Source of the DNA: Sphaerosporella brunnea
Lineage: Eukaryota > Ascomycota > Pezizomycetes > Pezizales > Pyronemataceae
Reading direction: 5' to 3'
Length of the DNA stretch: 30,014 bases
Assembly: GCA_008704415.1 (NCBI GenBank)
Contig: VXIS01000451.1
Coordinates: 1 to 30,014, forward strand
Below the pieces are notes generated by a model that had not been told where the DNA came from, did not search any database, and saw only the letters and a list, made by a program, of their open reading frames with translations. Shown here piece after piece: positions 20,382 through 29,833 of the stretch. A program made the translations under genes and the position numbers. Position 1 is the first letter of the stretch. Each line of letters begins with the position of its first letter.

Positions 20382-21439
20382 CCGTATTCTTCCGGCACGA
20401 TGAGAATGGCGGTACTATGTATGGAAACATGACAGCTCCGGCGAATCTTAATTGATGGCCAAGAGCAGCGGGCAATGGAGACATCGTGATCACCTCAAAT
20501 AACGACGGAGACACAATGCGGCCGTGAGAATTAGAGTTTGAGTACATAGGTGTCCTCAACCATACCGCGATCGGGTGTCCCGAAGCCCGCATACCGGCAA
20601 ATGTGAAGCCAGGTATGCGATCAGGACCGCGGCGAATTTCCGTTGCTGAGTGGTGCCAGAATGGTGACAATCAAGGAAAGCAAGTAATTGTCCTGGGGGT
20701 TTTAGCTGCGCACAGGGCCAGAAGAATCTGAGGATTTCACAGTTTAAATTTCTTAGTACTGTTCTGCTGCTCGCATATAATTTCTTGTCGCGCCCTGAGT
20801 GTTGTCTCCCTCTCGCCACAGTCTTGGCCGTCAATCAAGATTCGCCAGAGCTATGGTGCCGGAAGTCTGTAAGCCAGACCAACTAAAGCCCGGTAAATTG
20901 TGTTTCACCGCGTGAAACAGGGTGGCGAGTGACGACAGAGGTGCGGCCTCGCGCGGGTTCTATGGCGGTGACTCAACGAATGTGTACTGACCTGTGGCAA
21001 AGATATTCACCCATTATGACCCGAACTGATCGCCCATGCCCCCATCAAGAACAACTTTGTGGAGAAGGAGGAAAGTGGAAGCAGCAGAAGTGGCAGCTGC
21101 ATCGAACCCCGTCCCCCAACACCCCCAAACCAGCCCTGGGCCATCAAAAACAACCTCATGGAGGCGGAGGAAAGCGCAAGCTGCGACAGCAGCAAATCCA
21201 GACACAATTATGGTGGATGCTTCACAAAGTGAAAACCTAGAGATGGACACTGTTATGGTCGATGCCCAACCGCTGCCGCTGCCAGAAGACCCGACCGCCT
21301 CGTCACTCGCCACCCTGTTTCACGCGGGGAAACACAATTTACCCGGGCTTTAGTTGGTCTGGCTTACAGACTTCCGGCACCATACCTAGAAAAGATTGGC
21401 TTCGGCGCCGGCAATTCTCATCCCGCCGGAAGAATACTG
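20382..21439. mobile_element. Older MITE-like element carrying a nested insertion
   Basis: The ends share a GTATTCTTCCGGC core in inverted orientation and continue GATGAGAAT with scattered mismatches over about 30 bp. TA lies outside each end (20380-20381 and 21440-21441). The arms are more diverged than those of its neighbours. A complete element (20854-21382) sits inside near the right end; without it the host element is about 527 bp. The short open frames inside are not recognisable. Confidence 0.55.
20854..21382. mobile_element. Nested TA-flanked element, 529 bp, with captured coding-like repeats
   Basis: Arms of about 82 bp begin TGGTGCCGGAAGTCTGTAAG and differ at only a few positions. 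TA flanks both ends (20852-20853, 21383-21384). The core (about 21036-21300) stays open on the plus strand for 105 codons and has internal protein-like repeats: PSRTTLWRRRK versus PSKTTSWRRRK, and DTIMVDA versus DTVMVDA. At the DNA level this is a roughly 98-bp imperfect direct repeat. The frame runs into the right arm, so it is probably captured sequence rather than an intact gene. Confidence 0.8.
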
Positions 21440-21441
21440 TA

Positions 21442-22121
21442 GACAGGTTCGATTATTGTTATTTTTCGTAGGTGAAGTATTTTAGACGGCGGGAGTACGA
21501 ACGTCCTATGTTTTGTTTTCCAAAGTATAATCATGTATAAAAGCTTGATATGGCATGAAGCCTGAGGACCGTGACAAGAAGTTCAGGAAGTGCGGGGCGG
21601 GCCATGTCTGGATTTTGAATGGTGAGAACAGCTATAAAGTCCTCCTCAAAGCAGAAAACCAAACAATTCACTGGCAGACCCCGAAGTTCAAGATTTGGCG
21701 ACTCCTCACTACGCTCTTCAATCTTCCATGCCTCGCACTCCGAATCCTGAATTTTCGAAGCGTTTTCCTGCATCCACATAAATATGCGCGTCTTGGAAAG
21801 GCCCCACCCGGAGCCCCCAGAGCTACAATTTGAAGCTCCTTGAGGAGGAGTATGAAGATGATGAAGAGGGAACGACCTGTATTCAGGATGACTGGGCAGA
21901 AAATAAGCCTATCCTCACCAACTGTCACTCACACCCTTGCCTACTTTACTGTATAAGCTGGGTAATTACGCTAGAGTGATTTTGTGTGAGCCATCGTTCC
22001 ATGTGATTGACGCGTTGTGCCAAGATTCGACTCGACGTCCCAACGCTTGGCAACCCGCAACTTTTGGCTCTTCACGTTAACCCATCAAAACAGACAGGCA
22101 ACACAACGTTCCTTGTCTGCC
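21442..22121. other. Upstream region of nic96
   Basis: This 680-bp stretch holds no recognised gene. A 92-codon plus-strand frame (21555-21833) and an overlapping minus-strand frame have protein-like composition but no known motif. The nic96 promoter and leader must lie in the last few hundred bases. Confidence 0.4.
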
Positions 22122-25100
22122 ATGGCCGCTACCGATCCAACAACTCACATGTCGACGACCTCACTCTTCAGCTCGCTGCTGGAGCAATCGCGGAAACTAC
22201 GCCAGGAAACAGATACTGCTGACCTCCCACCTATTCAGCTTGGTCTTGGTGAGATCGAGAGACGCGCGAAGGAGCTCAAGAAATCGACAGCTGGTCACCA
22301 AACAGATGCGCGAGCGTATGCAGCCCCACTGTGTTGGATCGCGTGTCAAGAGACTGATCAGATGTTGTCGCAGGCGCTATCTTCTCCGTTCTGGAGGCAT
22401 CGATGCCGATCAGAACCTGAGAGAACTGGAATCGATCGATTTCCAGACAGCCTACGAACCTTCCGGTCCTGTAGATACTGACATTAATGTGCGTTTTCTC
22501 AATCACCGCGCACGGTATGTCACGGCTGATCTGAATAGGCCTACCTTCGCTTCCGAAAAGAACAGAATGTCGCTTCATCCATAGAAGAGGGCATGCGCCG
22601 CACCGCTCGCGATTTTGACTTATTTGTCGCCAAAAATGTCACCACGGAATGGGAAGCCCAGAAACAACGTATATTCGAGCAATTTGGGCTGGTATCGAAA
22701 GCTGCACCCGCCTCGGGTGCTGGCGACGGAGGGTTCGATCAGAGCGCTTTTGGTGCGTCGGCGTTTGGGCGGTCGCGACTAGGTGGTTCCATCGGTCCTG
22801 GAACTGGATTGAGCACGAACAGCGTGTGGGCGAGATCCAGCGTGGGTGGAGGTGTACTTGGAAAGTCTGTCACCGCAAGACCCGCGGAGCCAAGTTCGTC
22901 TGCGCATGAGGGTGCCTTGTTTTCTGATGTCGACTCGTCGACACAAGTTGAGCTATCCAGGCAGGCCCAGTTGAGGCAGCAGCGCTATGCCCAAGCTGTG
23001 AAGCATTTGAATGAATCCCGTTTGGCTGCAGATCCCAGCGCTGAACGCTTCCCTATCATGAAACAATTTGGGGAAATCACTGGAGCATCTGGGAACGACA
23101 TGGTTGGTGCTCCGTCACTATCGAGGTTGCTACGTATGACGATGCTGACTGGCCGAACAGTTGACACTACAGCTGCAAGATTCCTGGAAGTTATTGGCCA
23201 GTATTGCGGGCGAGACAGACGGCGGGGATGACCCATTTACCTCCCGAGAGCGGCGGTTTGTGCGCGATTACATTTTGAGCACCAACCCTGATAGTCCGGA
23301 AGCGGCGAAGATCCGCAAAATCGTGGAGAAAGGATCTAGGCGTTTCCTAGAAAAACAGTGGGCAACCATAATTTCACGGCCAGAGATGACAATGCTAACC
23401 AAGGAGCTAGATTCATCGAGGTGGTCGACAAAACAATATCAGAGAACCCTCAGATCGCACGAGTTGGCGGTGTGCCGTCGGTACTTAACAAGTTCCGCGG
23501 TTTTATCAACGTCAAGATGGCACAGAACCGAGATAAGCCGGATTGGGATCCCAAAGTATTCGAGTGCATCAATGAGGTGCCGTGCTGGGCAATGGTTTTC
23601 TACCTCCTACGAGCAGGTCTGCTGCGGGAGGCAGACAACTATGTCAAACAGAACCAAGCCCAGTTCCAGAAACTGGACCGTGGCTTTCACACATATCTTC
23701 ATGCATACGTCTCCACCGAAGATCGTCGTTTGTCACGGCCACTTCATGATCGCATTCAAGGCGAGTACAACAACCGAGTCCGCCATATGGAAGACTGCAA
23801 GGATCCCTTCAAGCCGGCCGTATACAAGATCATCGGACGGTGTGAACTCGCGAAACGATCACTTCCGAATGTCATGCCTACAGCCGAGGACTGGATGTGG
23901 CTGCAGCTTGTGTTGGTGAGAGAGGTCGATAGGACCTCAGAGCCAGCTCACGAAGTCTTCACGCTTCAGGATCTTCAGAAGAGTGTATTGCAGTTTGGCG
24001 CAAAGCATTTCATGGCAAAGGGCAGTAATTTCGGCCTATACTTTCAGATGCTCCTAATGTGCGGATTGTTCGAGGATGTGGGATTTTCTTTTCCCCTCTC
24101 GCAATGATTTCTTTGCTGACGATATTCAGGCTGTTCATTATCTGTACGGTTTCCAATTTGTTGATGGAGTACATTTCGCTATTGCCCTCACATACTATGC
24201 ACTATTAAGACCGACAGAAAACCCACTAGCTCAAGAACTTCTAACTATTGGTCCCAATGGCGTAAAGCAAATTAACTTCCCTCGAATGATCGGTTACTAC
24301 ACCAGCGCTTTGCGTACACCCAATGCCGAAGAAGCGGTCGATTATCTGTCGCTCATTTGTCTTAATGGAGATCTCCCGGCTCCCAGTGGCCCTGCACAGA
24401 TCAAGATCTGCCACGAAATGTTACGGGAACTTGTCCTTGAGACTCGAGAGTTTGCCAAGCTTCTGGGCGATGTGCATGCCGATGGAACCCGACAGAAGGG
24501 TGCGATCGAGAAGAGAATGAAGCTGATAAAACTGTCCGACGAATCCGATTTCTTGCGCGCCATAACCGAACAGGCAGCAGTACAGGCAGATGATGACGGT
24601 AGGGCAGCGGATGCAGTTCTTTTGTATCACTTGGCCGAGGATTATGACACAGTGGTACAAATACTCAACAAGAACCTCTCCGCCCATATAGCGCTCGACG
24701 ATGGAGCAACTCCATTTCAAAGCCTGGAAGCGGCTTCCGCGCCACCTGGCTCTAGTGCTTCCCTTGCCGCCGTTGATGATCCGGTGCGGCTGGCGCATAA
24801 CATGCTTACTATGTATCACAACAACCCGAATATCATGCGGAAGATAAACATGCGTAATCGCGAGGCATGCGGAGTTCTGTTGCAGATTGCGGAGGCAAAG
24901 AATTACTACGCACAACACCAGTGGGAAGCCTGTCTTTCCGTATGTATCTGCAACGCCCGTACGGCTATCAAACTATACAGTTGCTAACTAATGCAGATTA
25001 TTGACCGTGTGGACGTAATACCCCTTGACCCACGCGGCGACATCGGGAACATTCGGCGGAGAGCTCAAAACTTCGGAACGCTACATGAGACTGTGGCAAG

Positions 25101-25314
25101 GAACGTCGGCATTGTCCTCAAAATGGCGGTGCAGTGCTGTAACAAACTTAGCGCCGAAATTCGAGACAGTGCGTACACGGATGCGAACAAGATTCAGAAA
25201 CTGGGCGAACTCAAAGCGAGGACTAAATCTGCCATGATTTATGCCGGAATGATACAGTTCAAGCTTCCTGCACATATCTACGCGTTCCTGAACAGTTGCG
25301 AAGTGACTGAATAA
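22122..25314 (+). CDS. nic96: Nic96 (Nup93-type) linker nucleoporin
   Basis: Seven exons (22122-22315, 22374-22488, 22539-23102, 23161-23357, 23411-24077, 24130-24939, 24997-25314) join in frame to 954 aa. Nic96 bridges the nuclear pore inner ring to the Nsp1 channel complex. The N-terminus (SLFSSLLEQSRKL, then LPPIQLGLGEIERRAKEL) is the typical short helical motif and linker. Family segments follow in order: DARARYLLRSGGIDADQNL, the EEGMRRTARDFDLF region, a Ser/Gly-rich linker (about 165-230), then the all-helical solenoid with WKLLASIAGE, AMVFYLLRAGLLREADNYV, the QFVDGVHFAIALTYYALLRP segment, and a C-terminal helical end (MIYAGMIQFKLPAHIY). All six introns are GT-AG, 50-58 nt. Without them the frame breaks at each junction, so the exon set is well constrained. 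AATAAA overlaps the stop codon. Identity certain. Confidence 0.94.
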
Positions 25315-25623
25315 ATGGAATTATCTGTTTTGGGCATGAATGAGAGTGAATGGATCAACTTCCTGGAACTGTAAAGGTTGGAGAATGGATAATGCAGTCT
25401 ACGAATTGTTGCGGCATCATCCGTCATATGGGCCGTTGTGTATTTCGTTAATTGTGCGTGTACCTAACTAGCAAGCGGGTTTGTATCCTTCCGGCCTGGA
25501 TTGCTAGTTTGTTTGCTTTCTCTCTCTGTATTTTTTTTATCGCCCAAAAATCGGAAGAAAATTCACCGCGAGCTGGTCTTAGAGTTAGGGTTAGGGCCGG
25601 TGCTACGGGTTTGGAGTGGTGAA
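25315..25623. other. 3' flank of nic96 with two telomere-like hexamers
   Basis: No gene. A T run at 25531-25539 could belong to the 3' end region. Two tandem TTAGGG units, the fungal telomere repeat, occur near 25583-25595; this is too few to be more than chance or an interstitial relic. Confidence 0.45.
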
Positions 25624-25625
25624 TA

Positions 25626-26052
25626 AGGGCTGTCTGGATTCGCTTTATTTAGGAGATAATGGTCATTTGGCCAAAATATCATTAGGAATGAAATGAGGGT
25701 GTGTGGCAAAATGAGCCCCCGTCAGTATCGCTGATGTCACCGTCAGCGCTCCGGCAACCACCACTCCCGCACCCACCCACAGCAAAAACATCTGCTTCAG
25801 ATGCCAGGTGGCTGAGTGACTTCCCCACAGAGCGCAGTAACTTTGCCACATTGCCTTATTACCGGGATAATACGGACGGTCACTGGCACTTCGCGTCACA
25901 CCATTTGCTTTGTGCTCTAGTACCCACCACCCGGCTGCCGCCCCGTCACTGTGATCTTGTGCGGCCGAATCCAAACAACCGCCGCTTTAGCCAAAATATA
26001 TTTTGGCCAAATGGCCATTATCTCCTAAATAAAGCGAATCCAGACAGGCCCT
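25626..26052. mobile_element. MITE-like element, 427 bp, TA-flanked
   Basis: Arms of about 54 bp begin AGGGC(C)TGTCTGGATTCGC and end near CCAAAATAT. They are almost identical, apart from one extra C at the right end. TA flanks both ends (25624-25625 and 26053-26054). The interior, with many CAC/CCG motifs, encodes nothing recognisable. Typical of a non-autonomous Tc1/mariner-type element. Confidence 0.82.
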
Positions 26053-26126
26053 TAGTTTTGGTGCCTGTTTTTAGTGTTTCGTTGTTGCTTTCAATTTGCG
26101 GCTCTGTGGCATAAAAATTCTGTTAT

Positions 26127-26941
26127 ATGTACTACGGAACAAGGGTAAGTTGGGCCCCTTCCTGAAAGGTATCGTGGGTTTCCAGCTACAGAAAATGGCC
26201 AGCTGGCATCCTCGGGTGTACACAACACTACACAACCACCGTCAAACACACAACAACCGTTGATAATAAAGTTGAAGGGTGCCTGCGGAGAGCCACCACC
26301 AGGCAAGCGACACATGGAAACAACTCAAGATGAGAGAATGCAGATAATTACTTTACGTGAGCACGGACTGTAGACAAAAAATATCATTACGACTGCGTTG
26401 ACGAAACTTTCAAACAAGGACGAGCAAGCAACATAATTTGAAGAGCCTTCTGTGGAAAGCTAAAGTCCTCTCTTGTTTGGATACCCGGCAAAGCGAAGGT
26501 CAACTCTCGGTTTTACGCCGAGCAACTGATGGAGCCACATCTTGTTCCCTTTTGGCATCGCTGCTGTGAAGAATATAGGTGGACAAAGGTTGTTGAAAAC
26601 GGGACACCGGGGCACAAAGGACTGGCTAAGGATTATTGGGTTCTCAATGAGATGGATGTCATTCAGTAGCCGGCACAATCTCCCGACTAGAACCCAATTA
26701 AATGTTTGTGGGCAGATATTGAGACTCAGCTAGGAGAGATATTTGGTAAAGAGAGTAATATAGAGGACTTGCAGAGGAGTGTTACAACGATATGGTATGC
26801 AATTACCGAAAAACGTCTGGATAGCTTGACTAGAAGCATGCATGAACGTTTGCAGAAAGTTATCGATGCTGAAGGCAATGCAATACCATATCAGAGTGAA
26901 TAGAAAATACGGGGCCTGACTTTTTTCACTCCCCTCCCTTA
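26127..26941 (+). mobile_element. Degenerate Tc1/mariner-type DNA transposon
   Basis: A broken transposase gene (26314-26903) lies between imperfect inverted ends. The left end has AAGTTGGGCCCC (about 26148-26159) and the right end GGGGCCTGACTT (26911-26922), each some 25-30 bp inside a TA. The proposed ends are at TA dinucleotides near 26126 and 26941, but divergence makes the exact limits uncertain. At ~0.8 kb it is shorter than a full element of this type, which agrees with the internal deletion in the gene. Confidence 0.65.
26314..26903 (+). pseudogene. Broken Tc1/mariner transposase (DDE superfamily)
   Basis: The N-terminus begins METTQDERMQIITLREHGL at 26314, a typical helix-turn-helix start. 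After about 80 bases the reading frame changes. From about 26400 a second frame carries the C-terminal half of a DDE transposase, including KSSLVWIPGKAKV, EPHLVPFWHRCCEEY, VVENGTPGHKG and the hallmark PAQSPD-NPIK-LW. The aspartate of the second catalytic block is not seen clearly. TAG stops interrupt the frame at 26667 (where a Trp is usual) and 26688 (right after the SPD), and there is a TGA near 26439. The region between N- and C-terminal parts is too short, so the DNA-binding and first catalytic segments are missing. It is dead, though possibly a past source for MITEs. Confidence 0.8.
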
Positions 26942-26952
26942 AACATCAAAGT

Positions 26953-27171
26953 GTAACGGAGAGGGTCGGAAACAAACTGAAGGGGTTTAAGGTACTCGCG
27001 TAGAGAGGGGTAACAGACATGTTCAGGAACAAGGGGGTAAGAAGAGGTTCAGAGGTGAGGAGAGGTACGAAATACGGGATCTGGGACTCAGATTTGAACC
27101 AGAGTACTCAGATTGATATACGAAGGTTTAGTGAAGAAGAAAGGAAACAAGCAACAAAACCGAAGTGCAAG
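26953..27171 (+). repeat. Diverged direct copy of the Gag-ORF 3' flank
   Basis: This segment aligns with 29301-29515 in the same orientation. It begins with the shared TGTAACGGAGAGGGTCG and ends with a shared ACTCAGATTGA...CAGTAAAGA-like block, and it is less alike in the middle. It still reads as a peptide, TQIDIRRFSEEERK, matching TQIDIQRFSKEERE in the right copy, although an early stop (TAG at 27000) is present. It is a truncated relic of the same retroelement family. No Gag ORF lies to its left, where the Tc1-like relic abuts. Confidence 0.72.
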
Positions 27172-28265
27172 GAGGCTCTGTCTACCAGAGTGTCGTGGAA
27201 TTGAACTCAGGACCTTAAGGCTAAATCCTAAACAATAGAATTTTAAGGACTATCTTGTCGTGTGGACACTAATGGTTCTTGTTGCTGTAGATAAAGGGGT
27301 TCTCTCGGCGGAAGCAGTCCTACTTCTAGTAGAACACCGCTCCAGAGACTACCGTCTCCCTGAGTAATACTCAGCCTTTACTCCGTCGCTGGCTTTCCGA
27401 CAGTCTCTACGACTGTGGGCGTCAAGGCCCGCACAGAGATCGCCCCACTTTCCTCGACTCATACTTTGATTTCAAAGCATGAGTCATAGGTGTGAGTCGC
27501 ACTCGGAACACTCCACTTCTTACAGGGATTATGTTCTTGTGTTGCGGGCAGATGCTCAGCCCCGCTGGCTCCATCTCCCGATCTTCTGCGTCGCATGCCC
27601 TACGCAACAACCACACTTACTATGGAGGTTCTAGGCCGAGTGATTCTTCCGTTTTTCGGCCCTACGCCTTCCCGTTGATCACTCCTGACCCCTCCGATCG
27701 TCATGCTAGTTCCTGGAACAGGCAGGTCAACGAGGATATCTCGGAAGAGCTCTAACAATAGCCTATACTATTGTTATCTCCGAACCGGGTGCTCTTCCCA
27801 GGTAGCTTCCTACCTGAGGCATCCGATCTCCGAGTTCTTCCATAGCGTCACTCAAGCTGGCTACTATGATCCGGAGCCAACCGGCTATCACGTGCCCTCG
27901 AGGCGATCACTATGCAGACTCTATTCTATTCCCCTAGCTGACTACTTAGAGCACATGTCATGTGACCATACCCGTGACAGTGGGGCGATCTCTGTGCGCG
28001 CCTTGACGCCTACAATCGTAGAGACTGTCAGAAAGCCAGCAAGGAGTAAAGACTGAGTATTACTCAGGGAGACGGTAGTCTCTGGAGCGGCGTTCTACTA
28101 TTAGTAGGATTGCTTCCGCCGAGAGAACCCCTTTATCTTCAGCAACAAGAACCATTAGTGTCCACCCGACAAGATAGCCCTAAAAATTCTATGGTTTAGG
28201 ATTTTGCAAGTTATTTTCCCAAAGTCACAGGTTCAATTCCACGCCCCTCTGGTAGACAGAGCCGC
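27172..28265. mobile_element. 1.1-kb element with long (~210-bp) terminal inverted repeats
   Basis: The core arms 27238-27448 and 27980-28192 are inverted copies of ~210 bp with few mismatches; a shared block contains GGACACTAATGGTTCTTGTT. The symmetry continues more weakly outward for ~65 bp on each side, taking in the dispersed 50-bp repeat also seen at 1-58, so the true ends are either at 27237/28193 (with TA at each) or at about 27172/28265. The ~530-bp centre has no recognisable gene. It carries small hairpins, for example CTCATACTTTGA...TCAAAGCATGAG at 27459-27484. It could be a non-autonomous foldback or TIR transposon. Confidence 0.7.
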
Positions 28266-28311
28266 GTTACATCAGAATTTTAAGAATACTTCTCGCTTGG
28301 ACATCTCAATA

Positions 28312-29304
28312 ATGGCCTCTATCACCATCGAGCCCGCCTCTCAGGTTCCGCTCCTCGAGTGGAACCCCCAGCAGTATCCTGAGGCCGACAGCCGTCGCCT
28401 CATAGTTAGAAACCCCAGAGAAGTCGCTTCCCTCATCTTGGGAGTTGCAGCGAAAGATGTCCCGGAGTCTATCGATTCCGCGGCAAACATGGATCAGCTG
28501 TTTCAGCAGATCCAAGAGTTGGTCTTTGAGTTAGTCAAGGATCAGGTCCGTGGAGCGTACACTGTGCTCGCACAGATAGTCGAGCAGCAAGAGGCTACTC
28601 GTAGGCTTCATGAGATGGCAATTGCTGAGATGCAGCAACATGTCCAGCTCATGTACCAAGAGCTCAATCGGTTAGCCGAGCAAGACGACTTGCAGGCTTA
28701 TCAGATGGACTGGGAGCCAACCTCAGTCGCCCTCTGGGACCTCAGCGGTCTCCTAGAGGAAGAAGCGGCCAAGAGTCACTGGACGCAGGCCGAATACCGA
28801 GAAGCTGCCTCTGTTCCCCCCATCCTACCTCAATCGTCGCAAGCCTCGCACGTACCCCTCAGGATTGTCCGCAAAGTTCCATCGCGGACAACTCCGCTAT
28901 CGGACCCAGATTGGCTTACAAAGCCGAAAGCGAAAAAGGGTGTTTCCAAGCGAAGCAAGCGACCGGTAATCCACCAGACACCAATACCCTCAGCACCCCC
29001 GACTCCTCGACAATACATGATGAGAGGAGCTGCTGTCCGGCCAGGTGGAACACAAGGGTTGGGAATATCAGGAGAGGTGGAAGGAGGAGATAATCAGTCG
29101 AGGGGCATGGAAAGCCCCGTAAGGAGGATTGAGAGCCCGGAGCCGGCTGGTGCAGGAGGCGCTGGTGGCTCTGGAGGTAGAAGAGGAGGAACCAGTGGAG
29201 GAACACCTTCACCAGGAGATTCCGATGACGATGATGACGATGATTCTGACCCCGAACCAGATCTACAGCGACAGCCCGTACGCTGGAAGAAGTGGCACCT
29301 GTAA
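28312..29304 (+). CDS. Gag-like protein of a retroelement
   Basis: An intact 330-codon frame starting MASITIEPASQVPLLEW. The start at 28312 is preferred because the upstream in-frame codons read through the dispersed repeat. The N-terminal half is helical and Gln/Glu-rich (MDQLFQQIQELVFELVKDQV, then HEMAIAEMQQHVQLMYQELN), probably a coiled coil. The C-terminal part is basic and Pro/Ser-rich, then Gly-rich, and ends with an Asp-rich run (DSDDDDDDDSDPEPD) and RWKKWHL. There is no CCHC zinc knuckle. The make-up resembles capsid-type proteins of fungal LTR retrotransposons, but I do not recognise the exact family. An open frame continues past the stop in another register (29292-29519). No reverse transcriptase is seen before the neighbouring LTR. 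Confidence 0.55.
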   Translation: MASITIEPASQVPLLEWNPQQYPEADSRRLIVRNPREVASLILGVAAKDVPESIDSAANMDQLFQQIQELVFELVKDQVRGAYTVLAQIVEQQEATRRLHEMAIAEMQQHVQLMYQELNRLAEQDDLQAYQMDWEPTSVALWDLSGLLEEEAAKSHWTQAEYREAASVPPILPQSSQASHVPLRIVRKVPSRTTPLSDPDWLTKPKAKKGVSKRSKRPVIHQTPIPSAPPTPRQYMMRGAAVRPGGTQGLGISGEVEGGDNQSRGMESPVRRIESPEPAGAGGAGGSGGRRGGTSGGTPSPGDSDDDDDDDSDPEPDLQRQPVRWKKWHL

Positions 29305-29515
29305 CGGAGAGGGTCGAGAACAGACTGGAGGGGCCCAAGGTACTCGCGTACAGAGGGGGCAAGAACGAGAGCTGGGACAAGATCCAAAGGCAGGACAAGA
29401 GGCGCGATGCGCACGGTCAGGATTCAGATTGGAACGAAGGTACTCAGATTGACATACAAAGGTTCAGTAAAGAGGAAAGGGAAAACAAACAACAAAGCGG
29501 AAGCGAAGGCCCCTT
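29301..29515 (+). repeat. 3' flank of the Gag-like ORF, direct copy of 26953-27171
   Basis: It overlaps the last codons of the Gag-like frame and reads on in a different register as VTERVENRLEGPKVLAYRGG... to SGSEGPL before a TAG at 29517. The peptide TQIDIQRFSKEERE is kept in the left copy. Its preservation in two diverged copies suggests it was coding, perhaps the start of a frame-shifted downstream product. The sequence then meets the LTR-like segment. Confidence 0.65.
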
Positions 29516-29527
29516 ATAGCAATCACG

Positions 29528-29799
29528 TGACTGCGGTGCTCCGCGCCACGTGGTAGCCGAATATAACCTCGGCTCGGAGCCACCCCACCGAGTCCCCCTA
29601 CAGAGCCTCATCACGACACCACAAACAACCCCCACTTCCGAACCTCACCACGTGACAACCATCAATGGGGGGGTAAATTTGAGGACAGCAAATGAATCAG
29701 CATCCTTTGAAGCCTTAGATCTGAGAGTTCCAGCCGATTTCATTGAGAGTAAAAGCCGGTAGCTTAGTCGGAAGACTCCATCCAACTTGCGCCGTGACA
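29528..29799 (-). mobile_element. 3' LTR of a minus-strand Ty3/Gypsy element (approximate)
   Basis: Read on the minus strand, the Pol stop is followed by a polypurine tract (GTAGGAGGGGGATAC, 29814-29800) and then by TGTCACGGCGCAAG, a typical LTR 5' end. The right edge at 29799 is therefore well supported. The left edge is chosen at TG (29528), giving a ~272-bp LTR with TG...CA ends, but no second LTR is visible to confirm it. A TATA-like TTATATTC motif lies inside. The element seems to have inserted next to, or into, the Gag-bearing element. Confidence 0.6.
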
Positions 29800-29833
29800 G
29801 TATCCCCCTCCTACGGCTGAGCTCCGGCGAAGC

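Noticed and set aside
25583..25595. Telomere or subtelomere signal
   Set aside because: Only two TTAGGG units in a region between single-copy genes and transposons; too little evidence.
28225..28260. Possible tRNA or SINE from the GGTTCAATTCC B-box
   Set aside because: The flanks do not form a T-stem and no A box or cloverleaf is visible, so no tRNA is called.
28204..28311. Longer start for the Gag-like protein
   Set aside because: The 36 extra codons read through the dispersed 50-bp repeat; the ATG at 28312 begins the protein-like part.
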